NCBI GenBank assembly: GCA_049799315.1
Contig: JBARHQ010000020.1
Span: 1 to 64,000 of the forward strand
From: PALSA-1316 sp049799315
Lineage (GTDB): Bacteria > Nitrospirota > Thermodesulfovibrionia > Thermodesulfovibrionales > UBA6898
Length of the DNA stretch: 64,000 nt
Direction of reading: 5' to 3'
Positions within the stretch are counted from its first letter, which is position 1; each line of letters begins with the position of its first letter. The position numbers and the translations under genes are program-made. Below are positions 9,421 through 17,829 of the stretch, piece after piece. Below the pieces are notes generated by a model that saw only the letters and a list, made by a program, of their open reading frames with translations, was not told the origin of the DNA and did not search any database.

Positions 9421-9505
9421 CCGTCATTCCCGCGCAGGCAGGAATCCAGTGCTTGTATTCTGTCCCGAAAGCTTTCGGGACGGGTCGAGCCCGAAGATGA
9501 CAATC
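9421..9505. repeat. Dispersed palindromic repeat, left-half copy
   Basis: CGTCATTCCCGCGCAGGCA and the following GGAATCCAG match the left half of the complete element at 51065-51182. A perfect 20-bp palindrome (9462-9481, half-site GTCCCGAAAG) follows. This is the typical REP/MITE-like intergenic element, here truncated or degraded. Confidence 0.65.
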
Positions 9506-9615
9506 TTTAATTAATAAAAACTATTACTTCAATATATAGTATGTTTTGAATGACATTGCAACATTTTTTTGGCATTTTTATTGTAAAAAGTTCCCGAGAG
9601 GAGCCCCCCTATCGT

Positions 9616-9648
9616 GAAAAAAGGGGCGGACCCTTTCGGGCCCGCCCC
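9616..9648 (-). terminator. Rho-independent terminator of the decaheme cytochrome gene
   Basis: On the minus strand a 12-bp GC-rich stem with one mismatch and a GAAA tetraloop is followed by seven T. It lies 55 bp past the decaheme stop codon, so the downstream porin group probably has its own promoter or depends on read-through. Confidence 0.9.
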
Positions 9649-9702
9649 TCCTGCTTGCTGCTTGTTACTGCAGCTGTTATTACCAGAGATGCGGTCTTTC
9701 TA

Positions 9703-12234
9703 CTAATGAAGGACCACGTCCCCTCCCTGGTGGACAACCTTGATATCCGCAACCTTGCCCGAGCCGTGGCAGACAAGGCACTGTTCTGTTCCTGCCACAT
9801 AGTTTCTACGTGGAACATAAAGCTGGCCGCCGTTGGTCCTCATGTGGGCCACGGCCACACTGCTGTCGTGGCATCCGAAACATGGTGAACTGAGCGGCGA
9901 ATTCACCAGGTTTGCCGACTTGTCGGTCCCAACATCACTGTAGTCGCCCAAGGTTAGCAGCGGTGATGATTGTGGCGCAAGGGCTGTGACATTGCTGCTG
10001 GAAGCGGTGGCCGGAAGCAGCCGGCTCAGCAGGTCTGGTGTGTACTGGGAGGCGCTGAAGTCGTACGTGCCCGGCAGATGACAGGCCTCGCATCTCTTCG
10101 GATTGGTCGGATAGGTCACTTTCCAGTACTCCAGATCCGCATGCCAGCCATATTTATTATCACGCTTGCCGGTCGCTGGTACAAAAGGATTACTTGTGTT
10201 TGCAGCATGGATGCTGTGGATAAATTCCCTGGAGCTGCTTGACCACGAGCTGCTGTTTCTATTAGGGTTGTGGCAAATAGCGCACATCTCAGCATTACTC
10301 CGTGCCCCGGTGTGGAAAGAGGGTTCGGTCCCGAGTTGTTCATGGCACTTGTCGCAGCTGTTGTCACTGACGATCTGTCTCCGGGGAGTAAATCCAGTTC
10401 CGGTGACGGTCTTGTAGACCGCATGGGCAACAATCGGGAATGCATCCAGGAGGTCGCCGTCGCCATTGAAATCAACGCCCATGCTGGCTTCAGTGACCCC
10501 ATCCTGGTTAAAGGAACCTATTATGACGCCGGTTATCGTCTTGGTGCCTGCAGGAATGATCGCGTTGACATTGGGCAGGGTGCCTCCGCCGATAGTGGCG
10601 GTGTAGAAGCCGTCTGCATCACGCGCAGAGAGTGTGCCCTGGGTTCCATTCCATACATTAAGCAGAGTTACATTTGTAGCGCTGGTGCCGATTGCGCCGG
10701 CGTTGCCTGCATTGAAATCGGCCGGATTAGCGATCCCTTGCTGGGGTACGCTGTAAGCCACATAGAAGCTCGGGCCGTTGGTAAAGCCGGCGAGAGGGAC
10801 TGCTGCGCTGGCGGCGTTCAAGGTGACTGGTGTCCCATCCTTTATGATCCGGAATTTGAATACCGCCTGGTTGCTGGCGTTTACCGTGACCGAGCTGAGT
10901 TCGTAGCTTATAACAGCAAGGCCCGCAGGCGCACCAGGGTTGTTCAGTGTGTCAACCGGTGTATTGTGCTTAGCCACGATGTCGGCAGCGGTATGACATC
11001 CTGCGCACTGACTGTCGTCGAGCCTGATGCCGCCGGCATGGTTCGCGCCTGTGGCAAAGTTGACGTTGTCATGACAGGCCCCGCAAGCTCTGCGGCTGGG
11101 CACAGTCTTCCAGTTGTCGCCCTGGGGTGCTGCAGCCGATGCCTTGTGGCACTTCATGCAGTTTCTGATATCCTGGGGGTACTTGATTTCATTGAACAGG
11201 ATAGCAGCGTAGTTGTACCCGGTCTTGGTCAGTTTTTCGCCCTTATGCATTCTGTGTATAAACGGAATGAAGTCGCCGACTGCCTCGTTGTTGATCTTGT
11301 AAGTGTCCCCGGAATATCCGGTTGCGGTTGTCGTCGCTTCAGCCCTTCCAAACTTGCGCTGATCGCTGTGACAGGTCACGCAGTATCTCGGATCCTGCCT
11401 GTTGCCGCCGTGGATATCGAACTTGATGTGGCACTCGAGGCAGTTCGACATCAGGACGATCTCCCTTGAGGCGTCAGCTGCTGTGACCTTCTGACCGGTG
11501 GCCGGAATGAAGTCGTAGATGATGTTGGCCGCGTCGTTTATGCGGACTTCGGGAACGACCGTTACGCCATCAGCGGTGTTGCTGCCGGTGCCGCGGGCGT
11601 AGCCGCCGACCTGGATCCCCAGACGGTGGGTTTTGGTGGGCTCATAGGTGAGATCCCCAAGATCGGCTTTTTTGTTGTTCCCCGAGTCCGTTGTGCCGTC
11701 TATAACGCTCTTGACCTGGGTGATGTCTCTGTAAAAGGTGTACTGATAGGTGCCGTCGCCGTTATCCACCAGTGTGCCCTGGGCATCGGTAGTCGGCCTG
11801 GTGGCGGTTACCGCAGCATTGGTGGTGGTCGGAGGGCTGGTCACGATATAGCTGACCCATTTGCTGGGGCTGCCGTTTGTGCCGGGGACCAGCTTGGCAA
11901 GGGTGAACCCCAGTTGGGTAAGACCAGGAACTGTCGCGGTAGAGCTCTTGGAAGTATTTCCAAGGCCTATGACCGGGTGGCCGAAGTTATCGGTAACCTT
12001 GAATTTGACAACCGGCGGGCTTGCAATGGTGACGCTCGTGACTTCGCCCTTGAGCGAGAGTGAATGCCACTGATCCGTAGTCAGTTCTCCTACTTTTACG
12101 AATCCGGATGTGTCTTTGCCGTTAATCCCGTTTGTGCCGTCGCTGCCGCCGCAGCCGAACAAAGAGGATACGAGCATCAGGAACAGGGCTGCAAATACGA
12201 GGTACTTGCTTTTTATAGCCAGACTCTGTTTCAT
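9703..12234 (-). CDS. OmcA/MtrC-family decaheme c-type cytochrome lipoprotein
   Basis: The 843-residue protein has a signal peptide with lipobox SLFGC and exactly ten CXXCH sites: CLECH, CVTCH, CMKCH, CGACH, CAGCH, CDKCH, CAICH, CEACH, CFGCH and CLVCH. They fall in two clusters of five separated by a long beta-rich domain. This is the two-pentaheme, split-barrel plan of the OmcA/MtrC family, whose members sit on the cell surface and pass electrons to minerals, humics or electrodes. AAGGAG precedes the ATG. It is the promoter-proximal gene of the cytochrome-porin group on this strand. Surface exposure and the final acceptor are inferred from the family. Confidence 0.92.
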   Translation of the reverse strand: MKQSLAIKSKYLVFAALFLMLVSSLFGCGGSDGTNGINGKDTSGFVKVGELTTDQWHSLSLKGEVTSVTIASPPVVKFKVTDNFGHPVIGLGNTSKSSTATVPGLTQLGFTLAKLVPGTNGSPSKWVSYIVTSPPTTTNAAVTATRPTTDAQGTLVDNGDGTYQYTFYRDITQVKSVIDGTTDSGNNKKADLGDLTYEPTKTHRLGIQVGGYARGTGSNTADGVTVVPEVRINDAANIIYDFIPATGQKVTAADASREIVLMSNCLECHIKFDIHGGNRQDPRYCVTCHSDQRKFGRAEATTTATGYSGDTYKINNEAVGDFIPFIHRMHKGEKLTKTGYNYAAILFNEIKYPQDIRNCMKCHKASAAAPQGDNWKTVPSRRACGACHDNVNFATGANHAGGIRLDDSQCAGCHTAADIVAKHNTPVDTLNNPGAPAGLAVISYELSSVTVNASNQAVFKFRIIKDGTPVTLNAASAAVPLAGFTNGPSFYVAYSVPQQGIANPADFNAGNAGAIGTSATNVTLLNVWNGTQGTLSARDADGFYTATIGGGTLPNVNAIIPAGTKTITGVIIGSFNQDGVTEASMGVDFNGDGDLLDAFPIVAHAVYKTVTGTGFTPRRQIVSDNSCDKCHEQLGTEPSFHTGARSNAEMCAICHNPNRNSSSWSSSSREFIHSIHAANTSNPFVPATGKRDNKYGWHADLEYWKVTYPTNPKRCEACHLPGTYDFSASQYTPDLLSRLLPATASSSNVTALAPQSSPLLTLGDYSDVGTDKSANLVNSPLSSPCFGCHDSSVAVAHMRTNGGQLYVPRRNYVAGTEQCLVCHGSGKVADIKVVHQGGDVVLH

Positions 12235-12708
12235 TGAGGATCTCCTTGGATAAAAGTTCTTACATTGAAGAGATGACTGATCCCTTCCCCCCCCGGCTTT
12301 TTGATTACTTAAGGCTAAGACATCTTTAATCGTTCATCACTCCCTTCTTTTCAAGATAGGATTATGAATAGAACGTCAATAGAATATTCATACCTCAATA
12401 TAAGGGCTGTTGCAATTATTCTTTTTATATGTTTCATCTGTTCTGAATTTTCAATTCGATGCAGTATGTGTGCCAGGACTGTTGCCGTCAGCACGTGAAT
12501 CGCTATCATTTTGAAAACATTGAAATTTCCGGAAAGAATGCTGTAGGTGAAAAATTCTTGGCAAGTCACGGAATGCCTGATATATCAGGAGTTTCCTGAT
12601 ATATCAGGCATTCCGTTTGTTCTCCTCTTCGCAGGTATCACAAAACAATGTCCGACAGAACTGCTTTTTCAACAGCCTGCTCAGGCCCTAAAGGCTTACC
12701 CAGGCAGA
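12235..12708. other. Intergenic region with a long perfect palindrome
   Basis: The 474 bp separate coaD from the decaheme gene; both are on the minus strand, so this holds the decaheme promoter region. It is AT-rich, contains the 49-bp hairpin described separately (12568-12616), and shows no coding signal that I trust. Confidence 0.6.
12568..12616. repeat. Perfect 23-bp inverted repeat with 3-nt loop
   Basis: The arms at 12568-12590 and 12594-12616 are exact reverse complements around GTT. Each arm also contains the self-palindromic dodecamer CTGATATATCAG (12578-12589 and 12598-12609). There is no T-run typical of an intrinsic terminator on either side. It could be a paired operator, an RNA hairpin or a mobile-element scar. 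Confidence 0.9.
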
Positions 12709-13194
12709 CTAAAGCCTGAAACGCTTCTTCAGTTCCTTCTCTACAGGGGGAGGTACGAGCTGGTTGACCGATCCTCCCAGAGATGAAATCTCCTTTACAA
12801 TGGTCGCGGTCAGGAATGTATATTCTTCATTCGGCATCATGAAAACCGTCTCGATCTTTGGGTTGAGTCTCCGGTTCATGAGGGCCATCTGGAGCTCATA
12901 CTCAAAGTCAGAAACTGCGCGCAATCCCCGGACTATTGCATTGCCTTTCTTCTTTTTCACATAGTCGACAAGCAGTCCCTCGAAGATCTCTACCCGCACC
13001 CGGGTGATGCCCTTCAATGACTTCTGAATCATGACGATCCTCTCCTCAATCGTAAAGAGCGGCTGTTTTTTTGGGCTGGGCGCTGCGGCCACGATCACCT
13101 CGTCGAACATCCTGAGGCTCCGGAGCACCAGGTCGAGATGGCCGTTGGTAAAAGGGTCAAAGGTCCCGGGGTAGATTGCTATCTTTTTTTTCAT
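12709..13194 (-). CDS. coaD: Phosphopantetheine adenylyltransferase CoaD
   Basis: CoaD transfers AMP from ATP to 4-prime-phosphopantetheine in coenzyme A synthesis. The 161-residue length is typical. Nucleotidyltransferase signatures are present: YPGTFDPFTNGHLDL (the T/HxGH-type site), AIVRGLRAVSDFEYE and the C-terminal TATIVKEI (ISSTxVR-type) motif. The start overlaps the rsmD stop by 4 bp, a common bacterial gene pair, so the two are translationally coupled. Confidence 0.97.
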   Translation of the reverse strand: MKKKIAIYPGTFDPFTNGHLDLVLRSLRMFDEVIVAAAPSPKKQPLFTIEERIVMIQKSLKGITRVRVEIFEGLLVDYVKKKKGNAIVRGLRAVSDFEYELQMALMNRRLNPKIETVFMMPNEEYTFLTATIVKEISSLGGSVNQLVPPPVEKELKKRFRL

Positions 13195-13769
13195 GTCACC
13201 TTCCTGTAGCGTGTCAGCATGGTATCACCATACCGGTAAGTTTTTATGAGGTGGAGCGTTATCAGGCCGGAGTCGTCCAGAGGTTTCTTTGACGCATGTT
13301 CTATGATTACGTGGCCGCCATCCTGAAGCAGGCGGCCTTTGTCGATGGACGAGAGTACCTCCCTGATATCTTCAGAGGCATAAGGCGGGTCGGCGAATAT
13401 GATGCCGAAGAGCATCCCCGATCTGTCCGCTCTGCTCAGAAAGAGGATTGCCTGCTCCTGATAAACGCATATTTTATCGCCAAAACCGATTCTCCCGACA
13501 ACCTCCTGAATCGCCCTGAACCGCTGCTGGTCATTTTCGACAAAACATGCTTTTTTTGCACCCCGCGAGAGGGCCTCGAATCCGACAGCGCCCGAACCTG
13601 CATATAAATCGAGGAACGATGCGTCTGAGATATCGTTTCTGAGGATATCGAAGAGAGCCTCCCGTACCTTTGACGAGGTCGGCCTCAGTTCAGCGGCACC
13701 ACTCCTGGCCGAAAAGATCTTTCGTGTCCCGATCTTTTTCCCCTTGAGGGCTCCGGCCGCTATCCTCAC
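13191..13769 (-). CDS. rsmD: 16S rRNA (guanine-966 N2)-methyltransferase RsmD
   Basis: RsmD methylates G966 of 16S rRNA in the assembled small subunit using S-adenosylmethionine. The 192-residue protein starts MRIAAGALKGKKI, has LRPTSSKVREALFDIL, the SAM-binding LDLYAGSGAVGFEALSRGA and the catalytic DPPY motif. The length is normal. It is the first gene of the rsmD-coaD pair. Confidence 0.96.
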   Translation of the reverse strand: MRIAAGALKGKKIGTRKIFSARSGAAELRPTSSKVREALFDILRNDISDASFLDLYAGSGAVGFEALSRGAKKACFVENDQQRFRAIQEVVGRIGFGDKICVYQEQAILFLSRADRSGMLFGIIFADPPYASEDIREVLSSIDKGRLLQDGGHVIIEHASKKPLDDSGLITLHLIKTYRYGDTMLTRYRKVT

Positions 13770-13832
13770 GGTTGGTCCTTAGATAGAGTTCTCACGCTGT
13801 TTTTATGAATAGGAGCAGGATGTTATGATGGA

Positions 13833-13861
13833 TTGTGGACATGGTAGTGTTATTGTATAGA
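13833..13861 (+). promoter_or_regulatory. Probable sigma-70 promoter of the DMT permease
   Basis: TTGTGG (13833-13838) and TATAGA (13856-13861) are spaced by 17 bp, about 50 bp before the permease start. The -10 is the same as that of the HDOD promoter. Confidence 0.45.
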
Positions 13862-13911
13862 ATAGTTTTTTATGTGTCAAAAGAAATAATCAGCCAGATG
13901 ATGGATTATTG

Positions 13912-14817
13912 ATGGACTATACGTGGGTTGTCCTTGCCTTTGTCTCAGCAGTTCTTCTTGCGGCCAGCGATGCGCTCACCAAGCGGTCGCTCGAAGGGGA
14001 TGATGAGCATCTCGTTGCCGGGTTCAGGCTGCTCTTCAGTCTGCCGCTGCTTGTCATTATTCTTTTCATAATCCCGGTCCCGCGGCTCGATGCCGGATTC
14101 TATATGGCGTTTTTCATTGCGTTGCCGATTGAGGCGGTCACGGTCGTCCTCTATATTAAGGCGCTGAAGGAATCGCCTCTCAGCCTCACGATGCCCTTTC
14201 AGGCACTCACCCCGGTCTTCCTGATTTTTTTTTCATACGTTCTGCTCGGGGAAAAAGTCTCTCTGCCCGGAGCAGCCGGCATACTCCTGATTGCTGCCGG
14301 AAGCTATGTTCTGAACATCATCCGGGTCAAAGAGGGCCTGTGTCAACCGTTCCGGGCGATCACGAAAGAAAAGGGCGCGGTGTATATGATTATCGTTGCG
14401 CTGCTCTACAGTATCACCTCCTCGATGGGTAAGATGGCTATCGAGCATTCCTCTCCTCTCTTCTTCGCCTCGGTCTATTTCATCGGTCTGAACCTGGTCT
14501 ATCTGCCGTATGGGCTTACGCGGGGTCTCACCGGGAATAGCACCAGACGAGGGGGGGCAAGCCTGCGCGAGTATCTTGTATCAGGCCGCTACCGACGTCA
14601 GGTTGTCCCGGGCATATTCTATTCTGTCATGGTGCTGACACACATGGCTGCGATGAAAATGACGAAGGTTGCCTATATGGTGTCGGTCAAGAGGTCCAGC
14701 CTGCTGATCAGCATCCTGTTCGGGTATCTGTTCTTCAGGGAAGACAATATAAGGGACCGTTTCTTCGGGGCGCTGCTGATGTTCATCGGGTTTGTCCTTG
14801 TGGTAAGTTCGCGATAA
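13912..14817 (+). CDS. DMT-superfamily (EamA) permease
   Basis: The roughly 300-residue protein has about ten hydrophobic helices arranged as two EamA repeats (residues ~5-140 and ~155-300). Typical phrases are ASDALTKRSL near the start, PFQALTPVFLIFFSYVLLGEKV closing repeat one and ISILFGYLFFREDN closing repeat two. EamA carriers export metabolites or amino acids, or import small solutes; the substrate cannot be read from sequence. An in-frame TTG at 13909 directly precedes the chosen ATG, and neither has a strong ribosome binding site. Confidence 0.85.
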   Translation: MDYTWVVLAFVSAVLLAASDALTKRSLEGDDEHLVAGFRLLFSLPLLVIILFIIPVPRLDAGFYMAFFIALPIEAVTVVLYIKALKESPLSLTMPFQALTPVFLIFFSYVLLGEKVSLPGAAGILLIAAGSYVLNIIRVKEGLCQPFRAITKEKGAVYMIIVALLYSITSSMGKMAIEHSSPLFFASVYFIGLNLVYLPYGLTRGLTGNSTRRGGASLREYLVSGRYRRQVVPGIFYSVMVLTHMAAMKMTKVAYMVSVKRSSLLISILFGYLFFREDNIRDRFFGALLMFIGFVLVVSSR

Positions 14818-14827
14818 CTCCTCCCTC

Positions 14828-14850
14828 AATTCCCTTATCGAAAGGGAATT
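14828..14850 (+). terminator. Possible weak terminator after the DMT permease
   Basis: AATTCCCTT and AAGGGAATT form a 9-bp stem with a 5-nt loop 10 bp past the permease stop. Only a poor T-rich tail follows, so termination is uncertain. Confidence 0.35.
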
Positions 14851-14890
14851 TCAATACACATGCTGCGCTTTTTAAGGTAGAATACCATGC

Positions 14891-16903
14891 ATGAAATTCT
14901 TTAAGAGATCTGAGGAAGAAAGCCATCATGATCCGGTCATCGACGAGCTGAAGGCGAAGATAGATCAGTCCGGAATGCCGCAGCAGGCCAGCCAGATTGC
15001 CCTAAAGGAGCTCGAGATGCTCGCCAGGGTGAGCCCTTCAACATCAGAGTTTACGATCAGCCTCAATTACATTGAATACCTCGCATCGCTGCCGTGGAAC
15101 AAAAAGACAGAAGACATTCTGGACATAGACCGCGCCGAGAGGATCCTGAACGAACATCATTACGGACTCGAAAATATCAAGGACAGGGTACTCGAATATC
15201 TGGCGGTCAAGAAACTGAGGATGGACCGGAAACCGATGATCCTGGTCGTTGACGACGAGGAGGTCGCCCGCAGAAATCTCGAACACATCCTGTCAAAGGA
15301 GAACTATACGGTTGTGACTGCTGCCAGCGGTACGGAGGCGTTCGGGAAACTCGCACAGGCAGAGTTCGATGTGGTCCTGACCGACTTCAGGATGCAAAAG
15401 GTCGATGGCATGGAGGTGCTGGCTAGGATCAAGATGCGGTCGCCAAACACTGAGGTGATCATGATCACCGGCTATGCCACGATCGACACCGCAGTCGAGG
15501 CGATGAAAAAGGGGGCATTCCATTATATTCCGAAACCGTTCAAGATCGATGATGTCAGAACAACCGTGCGACAGGCCCTCGACAAAAGGACCTATAAACA
15601 GGATACCAGGGGTTCGGTGCTCTGCTTTTCAGGTCCTCCGGGCACGGGCAAGACGTCTCTGGGGCGCTCTATTGCCCTGGCCCTCGGCAGGAAGTTTGCC
15701 CGGATTTCGGTCGGTGGCATAAAGGACGAGGCAGAGATCAGGGGCCATCGGAGGACTTACGCAGGAGCCATGCCCGGCAGGATCATTGAGGAAATCCGGC
15801 GGACCGGTTCCTCGAACCCCCTGATCATCCTGGATGAACTGGATAAGATCGGGAGTGATTTTAAGGGTGATCCGTCAGCTGCGCTGCTTGAGGTGCTTGA
15901 CCCTGAGCAGAACCACAATTACACCGACCATTATGTTGATCTGCCCTTTGATCTGTCTGATATTATTTTCATCATCACCGCGAATGTCGCCGACAATATC
16001 ATCGACGCCCTTCGTGACCGCATGGAGGTGATCCACTTCAGCGGATATACTGAGGCAGAGAAAATCCAGATCGCCTCACGTTTTCTGGTGCCGCGACAGG
16101 TTATGGAAAATGGTCTTTCCGGCAATCCCCCGGTCTTTACGGGCGATGCCCTTTATAAGATCGTCCAGGAGTACACGCGGGAGGCAGGGATCCGGAACCT
16201 GAGTCGTGAGATCGCGGCGATCTGCAGGAAGATTGCGAGGGATTTTGTGCAGCATGAGGAACATGTCGCAGACCTGACGATAGATGCCTCCATGATAGAA
16301 AAATCCCTGGGACCAAGAAAATACTATTTCGAGGTAGCTGAGGAGGCTGACCGCATCGGAGTATCAACCGGTCTTGTCTGGACCGAAGTTGGCGGTGACA
16401 TTATCTTTATCGAGGCCGTGGTGATGAAGGGGAAGCATGAACTTATCCTCACGGGATCACTTGGAGACGTGATGAGGGAGTCTGCCCATACGGCCCTGAG
16501 CTATATCAGGAGCAATGCGGCAAGGTTCGGTATCAAAGAGGATTTCTTCGACGACCACGATATCCATGTCCATATACCTGCAGGTGCGATTCCGAAGGAT
16601 GGGCCGTCGGCGGGCATAACGATTGCGGTGGCTCTTTTGTCCCTTCTGACCAACAGACCTGCACGCAGGGAGATTGCGCTGACCGGCGAACTGACTCTCT
16701 CGGGGCGTATCCTTCCTGTCGGCGGGATCAAGGAAAAGGTCCTGGCTGCAAAGAGGGCAGGGGTCAGGACGGTTGTTCTACCTCACCGGAACCATAATGA
16801 TATCGATAGCCTTGCTGTGGATATCACGGAAGGTCTGGCAGTCTGCTTTGCGGACAATATAGAAGATATAGTCGAGAGGGTGTTGAGTAAAACCTTATCG
16901 TGA
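14891..16903 (+). CDS. Lon-type protease with an embedded response-regulator receiver domain
   Basis: In this 670-residue protein residues ~10-110 match the last helical part of Lon before its ATPase (IDQSGMPQQASQIALKEL, EYLASLPWNK, HYGLENIKDRVLEYLAVKKL). Residues ~115-235 are a complete CheY-like receiver: acidic pair D121/D122, phospho-acceptor D165, T193 and K215 of IPKPFK. Lon then resumes with Walker A GPPGTGKTS (248-256), the RGHRRTYAGAMPGRII loop, Walker B LIILDELDKI (311-320) and the protease domain with Ser573 in PKDGPSAG and the KEK lysines at 614-616. All catalytic residues are kept, but the large N-terminal substrate domain of normal Lon is missing. I infer an ATP-dependent protease gated by phosphorylation. 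The partner kinase is unknown. Confidence 0.92.
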   Translation: MKFFKRSEEESHHDPVIDELKAKIDQSGMPQQASQIALKELEMLARVSPSTSEFTISLNYIEYLASLPWNKKTEDILDIDRAERILNEHHYGLENIKDRVLEYLAVKKLRMDRKPMILVVDDEEVARRNLEHILSKENYTVVTAASGTEAFGKLAQAEFDVVLTDFRMQKVDGMEVLARIKMRSPNTEVIMITGYATIDTAVEAMKKGAFHYIPKPFKIDDVRTTVRQALDKRTYKQDTRGSVLCFSGPPGTGKTSLGRSIALALGRKFARISVGGIKDEAEIRGHRRTYAGAMPGRIIEEIRRTGSSNPLIILDELDKIGSDFKGDPSAALLEVLDPEQNHNYTDHYVDLPFDLSDIIFIITANVADNIIDALRDRMEVIHFSGYTEAEKIQIASRFLVPRQVMENGLSGNPPVFTGDALYKIVQEYTREAGIRNLSREIAAICRKIARDFVQHEEHVADLTIDASMIEKSLGPRKYYFEVAEEADRIGVSTGLVWTEVGGDIIFIEAVVMKGKHELILTGSLGDVMRESAHTALSYIRSNAARFGIKEDFFDDHDIHVHIPAGAIPKDGPSAGITIAVALLSLLTNRPARREIALTGELTLSGRILPVGGIKEKVLAAKRAGVRTVVLPHRNHNDIDSLAVDITEGLAVCFADNIEDIVERVLSKTLS

Positions 16904-16914
16904 GCTGAATTCTG

Positions 16915-17106
16915 CTATCCTTTTTTTACCCCTAATTTTCCGAGAATTATCTCCATCAGGCACCATCCGGTGAAGGCCGACTGTAAAAGATTTGCCCCTA
17001 CAAATGCGGTGAACAGGTACCAGTAAGGGCTTACAAAATGGCCCAGTGCCAGTGAAATAAGGATGAAGGTCCCCGCTATCGCGCGGATATACTGTTCCAT
17101 GGTCAT
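16915..17106 (-). CDS. DUF2892 small inner-membrane protein
   Basis: The start at MTMEQYIR is set by AGGAGG 11 bp upstream (complement of 17118-17123), giving 63 residues. The sequence fits DUF2892: AIAGTFILISLALGHFVSPY and a second helix with LFTAFVGANLLQSAFTGWC, ending in a short basic tail. The conserved FTGxC motif is present. Such proteins (as in the YgaP membrane part) often accompany rhodanese or sulfur genes, but none adjoins here. It is transcribed against the Lon hybrid and lies between it and the Lon fragment. Confidence 0.85.
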   Translation of the reverse strand: MTMEQYIRAIAGTFILISLALGHFVSPYWYLFTAFVGANLLQSAFTGWCLMEIILGKLGVKKG

Positions 17107-17189
17107 CGGTCTATACTCCTCCTGATTATTAAAGATTGTTCTATTGGTTAGTATAACAGATGAGTTTCGGAGTTGCATATATAAACAAA

Positions 17190-17318
17190 GGGGTCAGGAC
17201 GGTCATTCTGCTTCATCGGAGCCATAATGATATCGACACCCTAGCCGCAAATATCCAGGAAGGTCTGGAGGTCTGCTTTGCGGACAATGATATTATTGAG
17301 ATTGTGCTCACAAAGTAC
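17190..17318 (+). pseudogene. Decayed copy of the Lon hybrid C-terminus
   Basis: The encoded GVRTVILLHRSHNDIDTLA and following GLEVCFADN are near copies of GVRTVVLPHRNHNDIDSLA and GLAVCFADN at the end of the preceding Lon hybrid. The DNA is also close over about 125 bp (compare 16760-16885). No protease or ATPase domain is left and there is no plausible start signal, so this is a remnant of a local duplication, separated from its parent by the DUF2892 gene. Confidence 0.8.
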
Positions 17319-17364
17319 AGCGGACCACCGGCGGGATTAACCGCACATGGTCCTGAATAAATAA

Positions 17365-17829
17365 TTACTTTTCTCCCCTGTCCCTGACCGGCGAGTTGTG
17401 TGAGCAGCCTGTTTTACGGACTGCTTTAATCAGCATTTCGAAGAGAGATTCGAATTCGACCGGTTTCATCAGATAATCCATCGCGCCATTTTTCATGCCC
17501 ACGATTCCATCATTTGCCGAGGCATGTCCGGTCAAAATAATCACCTCTGTTTGAGGCTGTATCTTTTTTATCTCCACCAGGGTGCTATTGCCATCGATGC
17601 CCGGCAGTTTCATATCAAGCAGCACTATGTTAAATTTTCTGGATTTGACTATTTCTATAGCCTCCTCCCCGCTGAAAACGCCTTCACACTCAAGGCCCCT
17701 GCGCTTAAGTCTTTTCAAGAGGGTATGGACAAAATCCCTCTCATCATCAACAATCAGGACGCTACACGCAGACATTAAGCTTGCGTCTGTAAAGCTATTT
17801 TCTTTTTGAGCTTTCATCATCTGAGACAT
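17365..17829 (-). CDS. Stand-alone response regulator receiver
   Basis: The 154-residue protein is one receiver domain (~20-140) with no output domain: VLIVDDERDFV, phospho-acceptor aspartate in IVLLDMKLPGIDG, VIILTGHAS and MDYLMKPV. Its ATG directly abuts the stop codon of the upstream histidine kinase gene, so the pair is co-translated and the kinase is its likely donor. The C-terminal tail (about 15 residues) is basic and unstructured. Confidence 0.9.
   Translation of the reverse strand: MSQMMKAQKENSFTDASLMSACSVLIVDDERDFVHTLLKRLKRRGLECEGVFSGEEAIEIVKSRKFNIVLLDMKLPGIDGNSTLVEIKKIQPQTEVIILTGHASANDGIVGMKNGAMDYLMKPVEFESLFEMLIKAVRKTGCSHNSPVRDRGEK

Larger units (their letters stand above)
9198..9702. 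other. Intergenic region between the decaheme and porin genes
   Basis: The 505 bp hold the porin leader and its ribosome binding site (near 9200-9210), an AT-rich stretch likely to contain the porin promoter, a half copy of the dispersed palindromic repeat (9421-9505) and the terminator of the decaheme gene (9616-9648). No credible reading frame is seen. Confidence 0.6.

Noticed and set aside
10270..11469. 399-codon plus-strand frame inside the decaheme cytochrome gene
   Set aside because: It is the reverse reading of a gene with ten CXXCH motifs; no ribosome binding site or family resemblance.
12351..12569. 72-codon minus-strand frame upstream of the decaheme gene
   Set aside because: The start lies at the edge of the palindrome, there is no ribosome binding site and no match to any family; kept as intergenic.
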